Below are positions 11,840 to 22,709 of a DNA stretch of 64,000 nucleotides, in pieces. Made by a program: the position numbers and the translations under genes. The stretch lies in contig NMRA01000326.1 in assembly GCA_002633005.1 (NCBI GenBank), positions 356,070 through 420,069 on the forward strand. Reading direction: 5' to 3'. The stretch's first letter is position 1; each line of letters opens with the position of its first letter. The stretch comes from Phoronis australis (lineage: Eukaryota; Phoronida; Phoronidae). A model generated the notes under the pieces. The model had not been told where the DNA came from. It made no database searches and worked only from the letters and a program-made list of their open reading frames with translations.

Positions 11840-12390
11840 TACTGTCGATGCCGTTTGTTAGTAACAAAATGTGAGTGTACATGTGAGTGTACAGCATGGG
11901 TGGTGCACCTCAAGAAACTTGGTCAATTCCACTACAATATGCCAGTGTTTTGTTTGGTACGTTTTGTGAACTCTTTTATGTGTTCACTTAAGAAAGTTGC
12001 TTGTACGATTTCTTTAGTTAAAACTTCAGCTAAACACCTTATATTAACTCTTGATCTTGTATTTGTGTGACTACTTTAGGTCTTGTGGAGAAACAGTGAA
12101 CAGAATTATGAAGCTTCTCAAAATAAATGGGGGTGGTATTATGTGTGGGAACAGCTTCCTGTTATTGTTCTAATTAATACAGTCTCTTATAATAATTTCT
12201 TTAAACTTCCTATGCTTATCATGTGTCCCTTATTTTCTCTAACAGTCTGTACTGACTATTTAATATTCTGACGGCTAGGTAACAATTTTCAGTGTGTGCC
12301 TAGCAAATAATTAAAATTCCTTTCAAATATGTACTCTTGTCACATCAGGCAGTCATGATCCTCGACCTTTTATTTAAAAAATAAATATTG
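11840..12390 (+). terminator. 3' UTR and candidate poly(A) signals of the fusion gene
   Basis: After the stop at 11839 the sequence becomes AT-rich. AATAAA hexamers at 12122-12127 and 12380-12385 are candidate polyadenylation signals. Which one is used cannot be told from sequence. Confidence 0.45.
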
Positions 12391-14825
12391 CCAGTGGCCT
12401 GGTGCACGATATATCAGGTGTGCGCAGGCTGATCAGCTGGGACCATTGCACCTTTTATTTTGCAGGTTATTCACGTTCAGTGTTTTCACCAATGCTATTT
12501 ATACTTTCATTTATTCGGTGGCCTACTGTCTATTGTGACCTGGCATCACTGGATAACTCTCGATTGTTACATTGTTTAACATGAAACATGATAATGCCAT
12601 ATCATTGTGATTCACCACATAACTTACACAACCTGGGTGTTAATTTACAAGTAGCATTACAAAAACGCCATATTCATTTAAAAGTTTGCAGTTCTATCCA
12701 TTAGTAAAGCCCTCTTCAATTCTGGTAGATGTCTTTCCCAGTTTGGGTTTCCAAATATCACCTAAAAGTAAATAGTCATTTGAGGGAAATGGCTTTTGGC
12801 AATGGGCAAGGTTCAGTGGTTGTTGTTGAGGACATGCAGAGCTAAGCATTGTATTGGTGTTGTGAGAAGTTTGTAGTAGTATGCTGTCTTGTGGTTAGAA
12901 TGTCTGATACAGTCGACATTAAAAATAATAAAGAGCATGACGTCACTCTCTTTACATTTCCATTATCAGTTGATGAGCTAAAAAGTCGTTTTTGCCATCT
13001 TGCTGACGGTTGTTAGGGCAGCAATTGTTTCATTCTTACTATTAAACTCCGGCTTATGGATCGGCAAACAATAACTCGTCTGCTGACCATTTCACACGGA
13101 TCTCAAATTGTTCCTTACTCAGTTTGAGGTGGATGCCTGGGCGTGGAAAGAGCTGACATTTCGTCATTGCACGTGACTAGGCCCAATAAACTGGCTGGTC
13201 TCGAGGGTCGTTTTGTGCCGGAAGCATCGGCCACCACCACTGTTAGTTCATCAAAAACCCACACGTCACTTAATCTCGGTAAACGATTTGAAATCACATT
13301 TATAATGACCAGCCTCCCGTTCAGTAACATTAGGAGCTCGCTAAAAAACAAGGCTTCGCGAGATTACGTGAGATATTGCCGTGCATTTTAAATGAGAAAA
13401 CGTGACTTTGACTAGGTTTTAGCTAGGTCCCAGCGTAGGTCCTTGCGTCTACTGAACGCACGCCAGTTCTTTAAATCATTTTTGACAGGAAGCTAGTTTA
13501 TATCATCTTTAAAATTAATTTGTAAAGTTAGTTACTAAGTCCTTTGTGAAGCCTGAATAATTGCTATCCATGCAAATTTAACATCATCTTTATTGCCAGT
13601 ATTAAGTCGTACAAAATTAATGTCTACACAACAGTTGACTAGGGACCACGGAGATGTACTCGCTTGACTACATCTATGTAACTGTCGCGCGGTGTTATTA
13701 ACTTCATATACATACATGTAGTAGTATTGAAACGACACGATAACTACTTCTGTAAGAAAAATAGCATCCTCGCTTCACAATGCAATGGGTTCGATTCGAA
13801 GTCGACGACAGTGACTTGTTATTTTGGCAAAAACCTGCCGCACAAATTGTTGCACAAGTCCATCGGTTCGCTTCTCGCATTTTATTTTTGAACAATATCT
13901 TATAACAAAAACATCTTACTAGCTAGTATTATTCATGAGTTATTATCATATAGAACATACAGGATAAACTATTAAGCTCTCGATCGTCACAACTGAAACT
14001 TTATATCCTCTCCTATTCTAAGGGTAAATCAGTGTCGTTTGTAGATACAACCAATAACTGAAGCAGACACAACAGTCACGTTGTGCGACTGCAACCAAAC
14101 ATAGGAAGTTCAATTCTCAAAATGAACATCAATGAGAATTTTTAAACGAGGAGTTGAAAAATGACTTCGTTGCCCACAACCAGTTTTAAAATAAATCAAA
14201 ACCATGGAAAATTGATACAGACTCGCGCCACCAACAATCTTAATTAAAATAACACGTGACTTAAGTGGGTTAGAAAGCGAATGCAGGGCAACTAAAATGA
14301 CCCAGAAGAAATTTATTAGTTGATGCACTAAACTCTGGTACTTTATTCGAGGAACACGTCGCTATTCTCAGCACACTCCGGAACGTCGTCCTTTGAATCT
14401 GGCTCACGTAAACCAACAGATAGTTGACGTAAATGAACGATTTGTAAGCTGCAACAGAATAAGAAATAATAAACACGTCATGTATTAAACGACACTCAGC
14501 AAATAAAAAGCAAAAAGCGTCTTTAATTCATTTTTCGCCCACAAATTTGAATTTCAGACAGAACGAGTCACAACTATTTCCAGACAATGATTAACTGTCA
14601 TTACCGTGTTTGTAAAGGGTGTGAAAACAAATGTCTTCATCGACAGTCTGAAGAGCAAGGTTTCAGAAAGAATTAGTTTCAACATTTCTGATACGGCTTT
14701 GTACCCTTTGACAATAGAGTGGCATGGGATTAAAAAAAAAAACATTATCAGTAGTTCATACGGTAACAACAACAAAAACAATATAAACAAATAACACAAT
14801 TATTCTGTTTTTAACTTGAAATCGG
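12391..14825. other. Intergenic stretch without a supported gene
   Basis: Short open frames occur on both strands but none shows recognisable domains or convincing splice sites. The stretch probably holds the distal 3' side of the converging RBM12-like gene. TTTATT (reverse AATAAA) at 14341-14346 could be a poly(A) signal for it. Confidence 0.4.
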
Positions 14826-14913
14826 ATATACTCTATAGATATACTCTATAGATATACTCTATAGATATACTCTATAGATATACTCTGTAGATATACTCTA
14901 TAGATATACTCTA
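14826..14913. repeat. 13-bp tandem repeat
   Basis: Nearly perfect tandem copies of ATATACTCTATAG, about seven, with one A-to-G variant. Confidence 0.95.
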
Positions 14914-14999
14914 CTGGCATGGACAACAAGTGCACTAATTCTCATCTTCATTGCTAAAACAACCCAGGCGGTCACTGCGTTTTACGCTTGACACTATTT

Positions 15000-15241
15000 C
15001 AGAGGTACCATAGAATCACACACGAACGCTTTATCGTTTGGTGGTCCGCGCGTATCATTCGGATGCTCGTGTGTATGATTTTTGTTCGTATGCGTGATTT
15101 TTGTAGTTCGTGCGTATGATTTTTGTACTTCGTGCGCACGATACTTTGTTCTTATACGTGATTTTTGGGTTCGTATGCATGATTCATAGGTTCGAAGGTG
15201 GTTGGTGCGATGCTCGTGCGTATGATTCTATGGAACCTCTG
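15000..15241. mobile_element. Short TIR element (MITE-like) with internal degenerate repeats
   Basis: The ends are inverted copies: CAGAGGTACCATAGAATCA at 15000-15018 against TGATTCTATGGAACCTCTG at 15223-15241. The inversion continues inward through a CACACGAACG / GCTCGTGCGT block. The interior is a run of degenerate CGTATGATTTTTGTTCGT units. It lies just 3' of the RBM12-like stop codon and may be within that gene's 3' UTR or a 3' UTR intron. Confidence 0.7.
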
Positions 15242-15316
15242 GATTTGGCCTGCTGTCAAATACTCCTGGTTATGCCAATGAAAAAGACAAATTTTAAGCA
15301 ATAACAGAAGCTCACA

Positions 15317-15371
15317 TTAACTATGTGACGAGGAATGAAAAACAAGCTTACCTTAACTATGTGACGAGGAA
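15317..15371 (-). repeat. Duplicated 19-bp block covering the RBM12-like stop codon
   Basis: TTAACTATGTGACGAGGAA occurs at 15317-15335 and again at 15353-15371. On the minus strand each copy reads the last codons of the protein, the stop, and then a GT-containing splice-donor-like sequence: TTAAGGTAAGC in the first copy met, TTAATGTGAGC in the second. Confidence 0.85.
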
Positions 15372-18300
15372 GACCATAATAACGTGTCCATTGATGACAG
15401 AATTGTTTTTCTGTCTGATAACGTTACTAGCAGTGGCCGGTGTAGCGAACGCAACCATCGCCTCCCCGGTTGGCAAGCCGTTGTGGTTGAAGTTCAGGCG
15501 TGCTGTCTCTGCTATCGGTTGGAACTCACGGAGGAACCCGATTACGTTATTAACTGTGACAGGAGGTGGCAGATTCTTCATTCCCACCATACATCGGTTC
15601 GCGACGAACCTGTCAAGGTTAACTTCACTCCTAGATGGCGTTGGCAGAACCCCAGGTTTTGGCTGTGTCGGCTTGTTACTTGCAATAGGGACAAGTGGCT
15701 TTAACTTCGGAAGTTGTTTTATTTGAGGCGTTTCCAACAAAGGCTCGCTGCTTTTAGCTGACGCAGCAAGGGCAGGGTTCTCTTCAGTTGCCTTCCCAAA
15801 CTTTGTCTGGTCACTCTGAGTAACCCTATTTCCTTCCACGGGTTTTGACACAGTCTTCTCCGGACGAATATCGGGGCCAGATTCGATGCATTTTTTCGCC
15901 TCTTCTTTTTCAATGGCCCGAATTCCAATAACGTTGTCACCTATTTTGTTTGTCTGGTGAAGGCCAAGAGAACGTTTGCGAGCAGCTGGTGTTTTGAACT
16001 CCAAATAGGCTGTTCCTATGCTGCCGTTCTCCCTGTTGTTCTTAACATACGGAATATACAGGGACGAAGGAATCAATTCAAAACCTTTAAAAAAGGTGAA
16101 GACGTCGCTTTTATTAACGCGAAAAGGAAGGTTATCAAGTACTATCCATGTCCCATCTTCACTACTGCTCGTGTTTTTGGAGTCGGATGTGCGAGACGAA
16201 CTGCTGTCACTTTTGGACTTAGATGGGAGCGACGAACTCACGTTTGTTTTGGAGTCAGGTGTGCGCAGCGCACCACTGTTCATTTTAGAATTAGAGGGGC
16301 GCGAGGAACTTCTGTCAGGTTTAGACTCAGATGAGCGCGGCAAACTAATGTTGGGTTTGGAATCGGATGGGCGTGACGAACTACTGTTGGCTTTTGAGTC
16401 CGACGGACACGACGAACTTGTGTCATTTGTTTTGGAGTCAGAAGAGCGCGACGAACTACTTTCTTTTGGTTTCTTTGCCGGCGAAGGGTCTTCACTTTTC
16501 AAAGCAATATCTCCGTTTTCATAATCTTCGGCACTACAACGCTGTACATGCAACGCTTTATCATGCAACCGCTCACCACTAAATCCAATTGCTCGTTGTA
16601 GGTCTCGTTCAAACGGAAACTTAAGAAGTGCGAAACCATCAGGGTATTTCTTTGTGTCTAGATTGTACATTTTGATATTAGTAATAACGACACCGCCAAA
16701 GAATCTGCGTATATCTCTGTAATTTGCTCTTGGGTGAACACCAGTTATCTTTGCATAAGTGGATGGACTGCGGGCACGACGTCGGTTACTTCTCTCATTT
16801 TTGTCTAAGTCTGATCTATCCCTGCTTCTCGACCGCTTACGAGGGGAACGATCTCTTCGCTTGTCCCGCTCAGTACTGCGCTGGCTGCGATCGGAACCGC
16901 GACGATCGTGATCGGAACTCCTGCGGTCGCGATCAGAACTTCGCCTGCCAGGATCAGGATTCCTTAAATGCGACCTGTCCTGGTCTGGCGCTGGTAACAG
17001 ACCACCACGGTCACTTCGTTCATCTAGCAGCTTTCGAGAAGGACTTAGCTTACTTGGCCCTTGCTGATTTCGTCGAGCAGACGGACTGCGATCCGGCGTA
17101 GGCAACAACGGTACAAGTCCGCCTTTAGATTCATCATGCTGAACAGAATGCAAGTCATCTCTGTCTAATAACGGTCTAATGCCTTTTCTCTGTGACGTGC
17201 TGTTACCCAATTCTGGGGGACCACTGCGAATGTCTTTGTCCGAATGATCAAATTTATCCATCGGTGACCCGTTTCCAACTTCTACATCTATTGATCGCAT
17301 AGGTAAACCGTCTCTTCCCAGAAGAGACATGCTTCTTCCAACACGCGGACCATCTCTTCCCATAGGCAAGCCTTCTCTTCTTATTAGGGGCTCGTCTCTT
17401 CCCATCGGTGGACCATCTCCAACCATAAGCGAATGAGCTCTTCCCATCGGCGGCCCTTCCCTTCTCCCAGTCTGTGGATCACCTCTACCGATCAGCTGAT
17501 CATCCCTACCCAATGGCAGCCCACTTCTACTCATATGCGACCCACTTCTTTCCATCTGTGGTGCACCTCTGTCTGAGGGCAGCAAGTCTCTGCCCACTGG
17601 CAGATTATCTCTTTCACGCAGCTGCTGGTTTATGTTTGTTGGTGACCTACCTCTTCTCATCAAAGGCCCATCCCCATCTCTGTTCATCGAGTCACTGGCT
17701 CTGTTTGTGAGCAATGAACCATCACTTCTATTTGTCTGCACATCTCTGCCTACAAATCGCCCACCCCTGTTCAGAAGTGGTCCATCTCTTCTCATTGACG
17801 GTTCATCTCTTCCTAATGGCAGATTATCTCTCAATGATACTCCATCTCTTTCCGTTGGCTGTCCACCTCTTCCCAATGGCAAGTCTCCTCTCTCCACTGG
17901 CGGACCATTTCCTCCAATATGCAGATCATCTCTTCTCACTGGAGGACCATCTCTGTCCATCAGCGGTCTATCTCGTCTCATTGGGGGCCCATCTCTTGCC
18001 ACTGGCGAACCGCTTCGTCCCACTGGTAGCCCACTTCTTTCCATAGGCGGTCCATCCCTACCGAGTGGCGGCCCATCTCGTCTCAACGGCGGCCCATCCC
18101 GTAACATTGACACTCCATCTCTACCAAATACCGGCGCACCTGTTCCTACCGGCAGCCGATCTCTCGGCCCAACTCCTCGCCTCGGCACCGATCCTTCTCT
18201 ACTAGTTACCTTTCCATCTCTTGTCATTGGTGCCCCGTGCTGTTCATTTCCTCTCATTTGTACACCATCTCTGTCCAAATTGCTTTCCCAACCGCCCATA

Positions 18301-20045
18301 CTAACGTGTCTGCTATCCTTGTCAAGAAGTGGAGTACTTCTGTTACTCAATGGTACGTCCCTACCCAACTGTGGACCTCCTCTCCCAACAGATATGCCAT
18401 CTCCACTCGACGAGATTTCCTTATCACGACGTCCTTCTCGTCGCATTCGATCAGCACCCATGTGCATCATTGGACTATCGTGCTCCCAGTCGAAATCTTT
18501 TTGTTCTTCACTGTTCCTGTTTGGTGGCATTCCTGTTTGGCTGCCGGGATGCGGACTTCCTTCAGACCCATCAAACGGAGGTCCATCTCGCGGACCACCA
18601 ACAAAGGGATGGTTCCTGTTGTTTGAAGGATCATTTCTCATAATGGACGAACCTGTTTGACGTTTCCACGGTCCTCCATCATTTCTGTTCGGAGTCGTCG
18701 TCACTGAAAAGCTTTGCTTTACTTCCTCATGGCGAGACATTTCCCTTCGTCTGTCGCCTGGACTAGGCTGGTTGTTAAGGTCAGGGCGATTTGGAAAACC
18801 TCCAGGATTTCCGAGTAAGCTTGGCAGTTTTTTTAACGCGGTTCCAATGTCGTCGCTGTCTTGAACAGGTCCTCTGTTGCTAAAATCGGGCGAATGTGGC
18901 GGTCGGTTGTAGTCGTCAGAGAGAAGAAGTTGGTCTCCTCGATTACGTTCTGCTTGTAATGTCTGCTGTGGTCCTAATCTAGGGTCTCGCACCCCAGGCA
19001 TATGGTCAGAAGGAGTATTTAACAAACCGGGTGTGTGCTGGTGGCGTTGCAATCCCCTCGGGTCATTTTGTAGGTGAATGTCGTCCTTTCCGTTTCCCCG
19101 ATACTCTATGTCGTCATTTAAGCGCGTGTTCCTAGACTGCTGTGGGCTGTTGAGGTCTTCTGACCGACCATGCCACAAGCGTTGCGAATCACGTGCGTCA
19201 GCTTCTGAAGTGCGATCCCGAGGAAAATGCGAAGACATTGGACCAGTTTGTTGCCTGGGGAACTGATGCCCCTGTCGATCGTTCAGTTTGTTGAAACTTT
19301 GACGATCAAATAAAGTCGAAGCAACTCTATCGTCGTTATACGAAGACTGTTTGCTGAATTGACCAGCATAGCCGCGTTCCTTCTGGTTGTCTGACTCACG
19401 GGTGTACTGCATTCCGTACATAGTTTGTCTCTGTTTATAGTTAGCTGCAGATTGCCACTCGTTCTGGACAGCACCTTCAATGGACGTCTCCCGAGCGCCT
19501 AGCGTTTGTTCGTTGGACTGGTAAAGTGGGTCGTGTGATTCATCGGAAAAACGGTCGACACGAGGTCGGTCCTGATGATAACCAAGCACGCTATCCAATC
19601 TGACATCAGTAGTTGGCGCGAGCTGTTCTCTGTATATGACGTCAGCGTCTGCTTCTCGTTGCTGTTGGTAGTAATTAGGGTAGTCGTTATCTCGGGCTGA
19701 GGGCGCAGCTGTGTAATTCTGAAACTGATCGTACGAGGACGGGTCGACCAAGGATGTATTCTCCTCGGGTGATGTTTTCTTGGCGCGGGCTGACGCTATG
19801 ACATTCTGCATCTCAGTCTTGCTGCTTAGAAGCAGTCGTACGGCACACTCGTTCAGCAGCCTACCGTTTAGCATCATCGCCTGGCGAGCGTCCTCGTCAG
19901 TGCTGAACGCAATGAAGGCATCACCCATTTCACCGCCAATAATGTGTACACCTCCGTCGGGAATGGACAGGCCGTGGAAAAACTGGCGGATGTCGAGAGC
20001 ACTCGCTGCCCACGACAGATTCTGTAGTCGGATAATCACAGACAT
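15357..20045 (-). CDS. RBM12/RBM12B-like RNA-binding protein, single coding exon
   Basis: A 1562-residue open frame starts at the ATG at 20045-20043. RRM1 (1-85) reads RLQNLSWAASALDIRQFF and IPDGGVHIIGGEMGDAF, the diagnostic N-terminus of RBM12/RBM12B (SWAN family). After a long disordered part come RRM2 (about 1097-1172), RRM3 (about 1299-1380) and a C-terminal RRM4 (about 1484-1562) with GLPTGEAMVAFATP. Between them lie a proline/arginine heptad array (about 545-915), an RS-type segment (about 1028-1092) and serine-rich SSRPSDSKPN-like repeats (about 1193-1293). Human RBM12 also has its coding sequence in one exon. The product is expected to be nuclear and to bind RNA. It is longer than human RBM12 or RBM12B, and I cannot tell whether it is orthologous to one or to their common ancestor. 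Confidence 0.93.
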   Translation of the reverse strand: MSVIIRLQNLSWAASALDIRQFFHGLSIPDGGVHIIGGEMGDAFIAFSTDEDARQAMMLNGRLLNECAVRLLLSSKTEMQNVIASARAKKTSPEENTSLVDPSSYDQFQNYTAAPSARDNDYPNYYQQQREADADVIYREQLAPTTDVRLDSVLGYHQDRPRVDRFSDESHDPLYQSNEQTLGARETSIEGAVQNEWQSAANYKQRQTMYGMQYTRESDNQKERGYAGQFSKQSSYNDDRVASTLFDRQSFNKLNDRQGHQFPRQQTGPMSSHFPRDRTSEADARDSQRLWHGRSEDLNSPQQSRNTRLNDDIEYRGNGKDDIHLQNDPRGLQRHQHTPGLLNTPSDHMPGVRDPRLGPQQTLQAERNRGDQLLLSDDYNRPPHSPDFSNRGPVQDSDDIGTALKKLPSLLGNPGGFPNRPDLNNQPSPGDRRREMSRHEEVKQSFSVTTTPNRNDGGPWKRQTGSSIMRNDPSNNRNHPFVGGPRDGPPFDGSEGSPHPGSQTGMPPNRNSEEQKDFDWEHDSPMMHMGADRMRREGRRDKEISSSGDGISVGRGGPQLGRDVPLSNRSTPLLDKDSRHVSMGGWESNLDRDGVQMRGNEQHGAPMTRDGKVTSREGSVPRRGVGPRDRLPVGTGAPVFGRDGVSMLRDGPPLRRDGPPLGRDGPPMERSGLPVGRSGSPVARDGPPMRRDRPLMDRDGPPVRRDDLHIGGNGPPVERGDLPLGRGGQPTERDGVSLRDNLPLGRDEPSMRRDGPLLNRGGRFVGRDVQTNRSDGSLLTNRASDSMNRDGDGPLMRRGRSPTNINQQLRERDNLPVGRDLLPSDRGAPQMERSGSHMSRSGLPLGRDDQLIGRGDPQTGRREGPPMGRAHSLMVGDGPPMGRDEPLIRREGLPMGRDGPRVGRSMSLLGRDGLPMRSIDVEVGNGSPMDKFDHSDKDIRSGPPELGNSTSQRKGIRPLLDRDDLHSVQHDESKGGLVPLLPTPDRSPSARRNQQGPSKLSPSRKLLDERSDRGGLLPAPDQDRSHLRNPDPGRRSSDRDRRSSDHDRRGSDRSQRSTERDKRRDRSPRKRSRSRDRSDLDKNERSNRRRARSPSTYAKITGVHPRANYRDIRRFFGGVVITNIKMYNLDTKKYPDGFALLKFPFERDLQRAIGFSGERLHDKALHVQRCSAEDYENGDIALKSEDPSPAKKPKESSSSRSSDSKTNDTSSSCPSDSKANSSSSRPSDSKPNISLPRSSESKPDRSSSRPSNSKMNSGALRTPDSKTNVSSSLPSKSKSDSSSSRTSDSKNTSSSEDGTWIVLDNLPFRVNKSDVFTFFKGFELIPSSLYIPYVKNNRENGSIGTAYLEFKTPAARKRSLGLHQTNKIGDNVIGIRAIEKEEAKKCIESGPDIRPEKTVSKPVEGNRVTQSDQTKFGKATEENPALAASAKSSEPLLETPQIKQLPKLKPLVPIASNKPTQPKPGVLPTPSRSEVNLDRFVANRCMVGMKNLPPPVTVNNVIGFLREFQPIAETARLNFNHNGLPTGEAMVAFATPATASNVIRQKNNSVINGHVIMVFLVT

Positions 20046-20069
20046 CTTTCATTCGTCTATACCTGCAAC
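20046..20069 (-). promoter_or_regulatory. 5' UTR splice acceptor of the RBM12-like gene
   Basis: Reading the minus strand, CTTTTTGTTGCAG precedes GTATAGACGAATGAAAG and then the ATG. The pyrimidine-rich tract and CAG support an intron in the 5' UTR, with the exon beginning at 20062. The upstream non-coding exon was not located. Confidence 0.6.
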
Positions 20070-20106
20070 AAAAAGAAAATGGTCAGCGACTAGTAATAGA
20101 TTAAAG

Positions 20107-20546
20107 TGCCGTCCGGACTTAACTTGTTCTAGGGTAAGTTCTTGTTCGTACCCTAGAACGAGTTACTCCTAGAACGAGTTGCCGCTAGGTTTGGTGGCTA
20201 TGTGGACGCTATTTAAAGCGGTGCAACTTATCCCACTAGTGACAACTTACTCCACCATATCGAGGTTGGGTAACTTGTTCTAGGGTAACTTGCGCCACTT
20301 TTAATTCCTGTATGGCCGCAAACTTGGGGCAAGGCGGAAGTAAACATCAGTTGTAGTTACATACAGACCGGTCTTCTTCTGCGCACCCTATTCGCATTAG
20401 CTGTTCATTGTCGTGCACAGAGCGACAACTTCCGCCTTACCCTAGTTATCGGATATGTGTGTGTGCGTGTGCACACTCCCTTTAAAGTGGGGCAAGTTAA
20501 ACTAGTGCAAGTCGTTCTAGGGAAGTCTCTGTGCGGACGGGACTCA
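20107..20546. mobile_element. Probable TIR element with repeated CTAGAAC blocks
   Basis: The ends GTGCCGTCCGGAC (about 20107) and GTCCGCACAGAG in inverted sense (about 20526-20540) are similar inverted repeats. Inside, AACTTGTTCTAGGGTAA and its inverse recur several times, forming hairpins at 20120-20180. No coding sequence is present. It sits in the 5' intron or promoter region of the RBM12-like gene. Confidence 0.4.
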
Positions 20547-22510
20547 AGGGAGGTAATACCCCTATTTTCAGTATAGTGTTTCGCAAGGCGGTTACTTCGA
20601 ACCTAGACTCTATTAGCATTAGTCTGGTGTAGACCATTTGATCAATTTTTCATAATACTAAGCTATGATCGGAATTGTATGCGTATTTCAACATTTCAAT
20701 TTGTCTCTTATGCCTATCATTTTCTGTAAATTGTCCAAGAAAAATATTTATACTCAATTCTTTTGTTCACATGCTGTCCCTTTTTGGATAAACTTGATGA
20801 GTTTCGAAAAAGTCGACCTTGACCTCACCTTCCATTGACCAAATTGAATACAGAACCAGATGCCAGAGATCTCAAAAAGTGAGCTTGGGTTCGAGACTCA
20901 AGACCAGTTTACTGAGAAACAGCAATGGCCTCCGCAGACGGAGAGCTAGAAGCTGAGATATTCGTCGTGTTAATCTAACGTATCTCTCTATGTCTTCATC
21001 TTATCACTTAGCCCGAACCTGGGATACAACTGTTCTGCTCCCCCGTCTCATACGCCTATGCAGGTCACTACCAACAACCTTCTGACCTTCCGCTTGCAAC
21101 TATAATCTGGTACACTTGCACTTAGTTCGCCTCACTTCATACCGCCCGGCCACCAACCAGATTCCGGCTTCTATATTCAACGATAATTGAACCCCCATCC
21201 CCCTATGGTGCGCCGCCGATGTAACAGTTAGCAGATGTTAAGTGAACGTAAATTAAAACGATATTCACAAATTAAAAAATGTTTTTTGCACTTTGGCCTC
21301 GGGGTATGCTCGGAAACTGAGTATATCTAGCACAAAAAACAAAGGAACAACGTAGGTACCACTAGTCAGAAATATTTGCGGTCACTGTGAGTTCAAAGCT
21401 GCGAACTTCCGAAAGCACACATTTGATGAGAAAACAAAAGTTCAATCATTTCTAAGTAAACGTGGTATCAGAATTCTAGTTTAATTCCTCCAATGTGACT
21501 TACGTTTCACTGAAAGATATGTGTTTATTGGCAGAGCAATGTGCTTCAAAATGTTAACATATTTCATATTTTTGAACGCAGTAGTTCTTGCAACCCTGGG
21601 TGGGGTTAGTATGGCATTTATAGTAAACACGTTCGAGCCATGGTTGCACACACATTTTCCATAAGGAAAATTTCATTGCTATTTTTGGTGTTCAAAGACT
21701 ACAATTACACCGTTGTTTTTAATTCCTCGTGGTAAAAGTGTACTTCTTTAAGATTTCAACATGTTATTCAAAGTTTACGAGAATACACGCACGCAGAAAC
21801 GCACCAGTCATCTAACATGTGTTCAAATTACCTAGAGCACTGAAAATGCATATCTAGTTTTGGCATGTTGGAGCGCGATAGTATGAGCGAGGTAACGCAA
21901 TAGTTCGGATATCTGTGGACCGAACTTACCCCGGAGATTGATCAGACATGCTCAGCGGCGGAACCATACATTGCATATCGTAGACTCCCTGGAAATTCCC
22001 AAGTTTTCACGTAGGTTTCAAGCGTGAAACTGAGAGAATTTAACAAAAAATTCTATTATTCGAAAATTGGACCAAACAACCGCCGGTTGAAATGCATGGC
22101 GACATTTCGCGAGTTTATCGCGTCTGCGGAACGTACGCCCGGTCTCTCCTACTTCTAAGGATTATCGAAGAGTAATATTTTAGGTGCACGGCACTTCTCA
22201 AAGCCCAGATTAAACATTTGTTTTACTGCAGTGATTTTACCTAGGAAACAGATCGCGCCAGTACGTTTAAAGAGCCACTGGACCCCTGCTTCTTGTCAAA
22301 AACCAAGTTTTTTATTTAAGCTACATGGAGTTATAAATTGGTTTTATCTGCTCTCTGTACAGTTTACAAAGAATCTTTGTGCTCGGGATGAGCTGACGTG
22401 ACTTCGTAATGTCTTCAGACCAAGCTCTTGAAATTTCAGGTCACATGACCTTGAACAGAAGAAATAACACACTGGGATTTCTGCTCAAATCCCAAAACCA
22501 CTTCTCATCT
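20547..22510. other. Gene-free stretch upstream of the RBM12-like gene
   Basis: No open frame with recognisable protein features on either strand. The upstream exon and promoter of the RBM12-like gene are probably here or inside the preceding element, but I see no decisive signal. Confidence 0.35.
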
Positions 22511-22709
22511 GAGCAAGGTACACTAGTCCAATTTCATAGTGGCAAGTGGTCTAAATCAAAAGAGCAAGGTACTAGTCCAATTTCATAGTGGCAAGTGGTC
22601 TAAATCAAAAGAGCAAGGTACTAGTCCAATTTCATAGTGGCAAGTGGTCTAAATCAAAAGAGCAAGGTACTAGTCCAATTTCATAGTGGCAAGTGGTCTA
22701 AATCAAAAG
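22511..22709. repeat. 49-bp tandem repeat, four copies
   Basis: Four nearly identical copies of a 49-base unit beginning GAGCAAGGTACTAGTCCAAT. The first has a two-base insertion. Near identity between copies suggests recent expansion. Confidence 0.95.

Noticed and set aside
15325-18660. Long plus-strand frames opposite the RBM12-like gene (for example 17632-18660)
   Set aside because: Antisense shadows of a low-complexity, repeat-rich coding exon on the minus strand.
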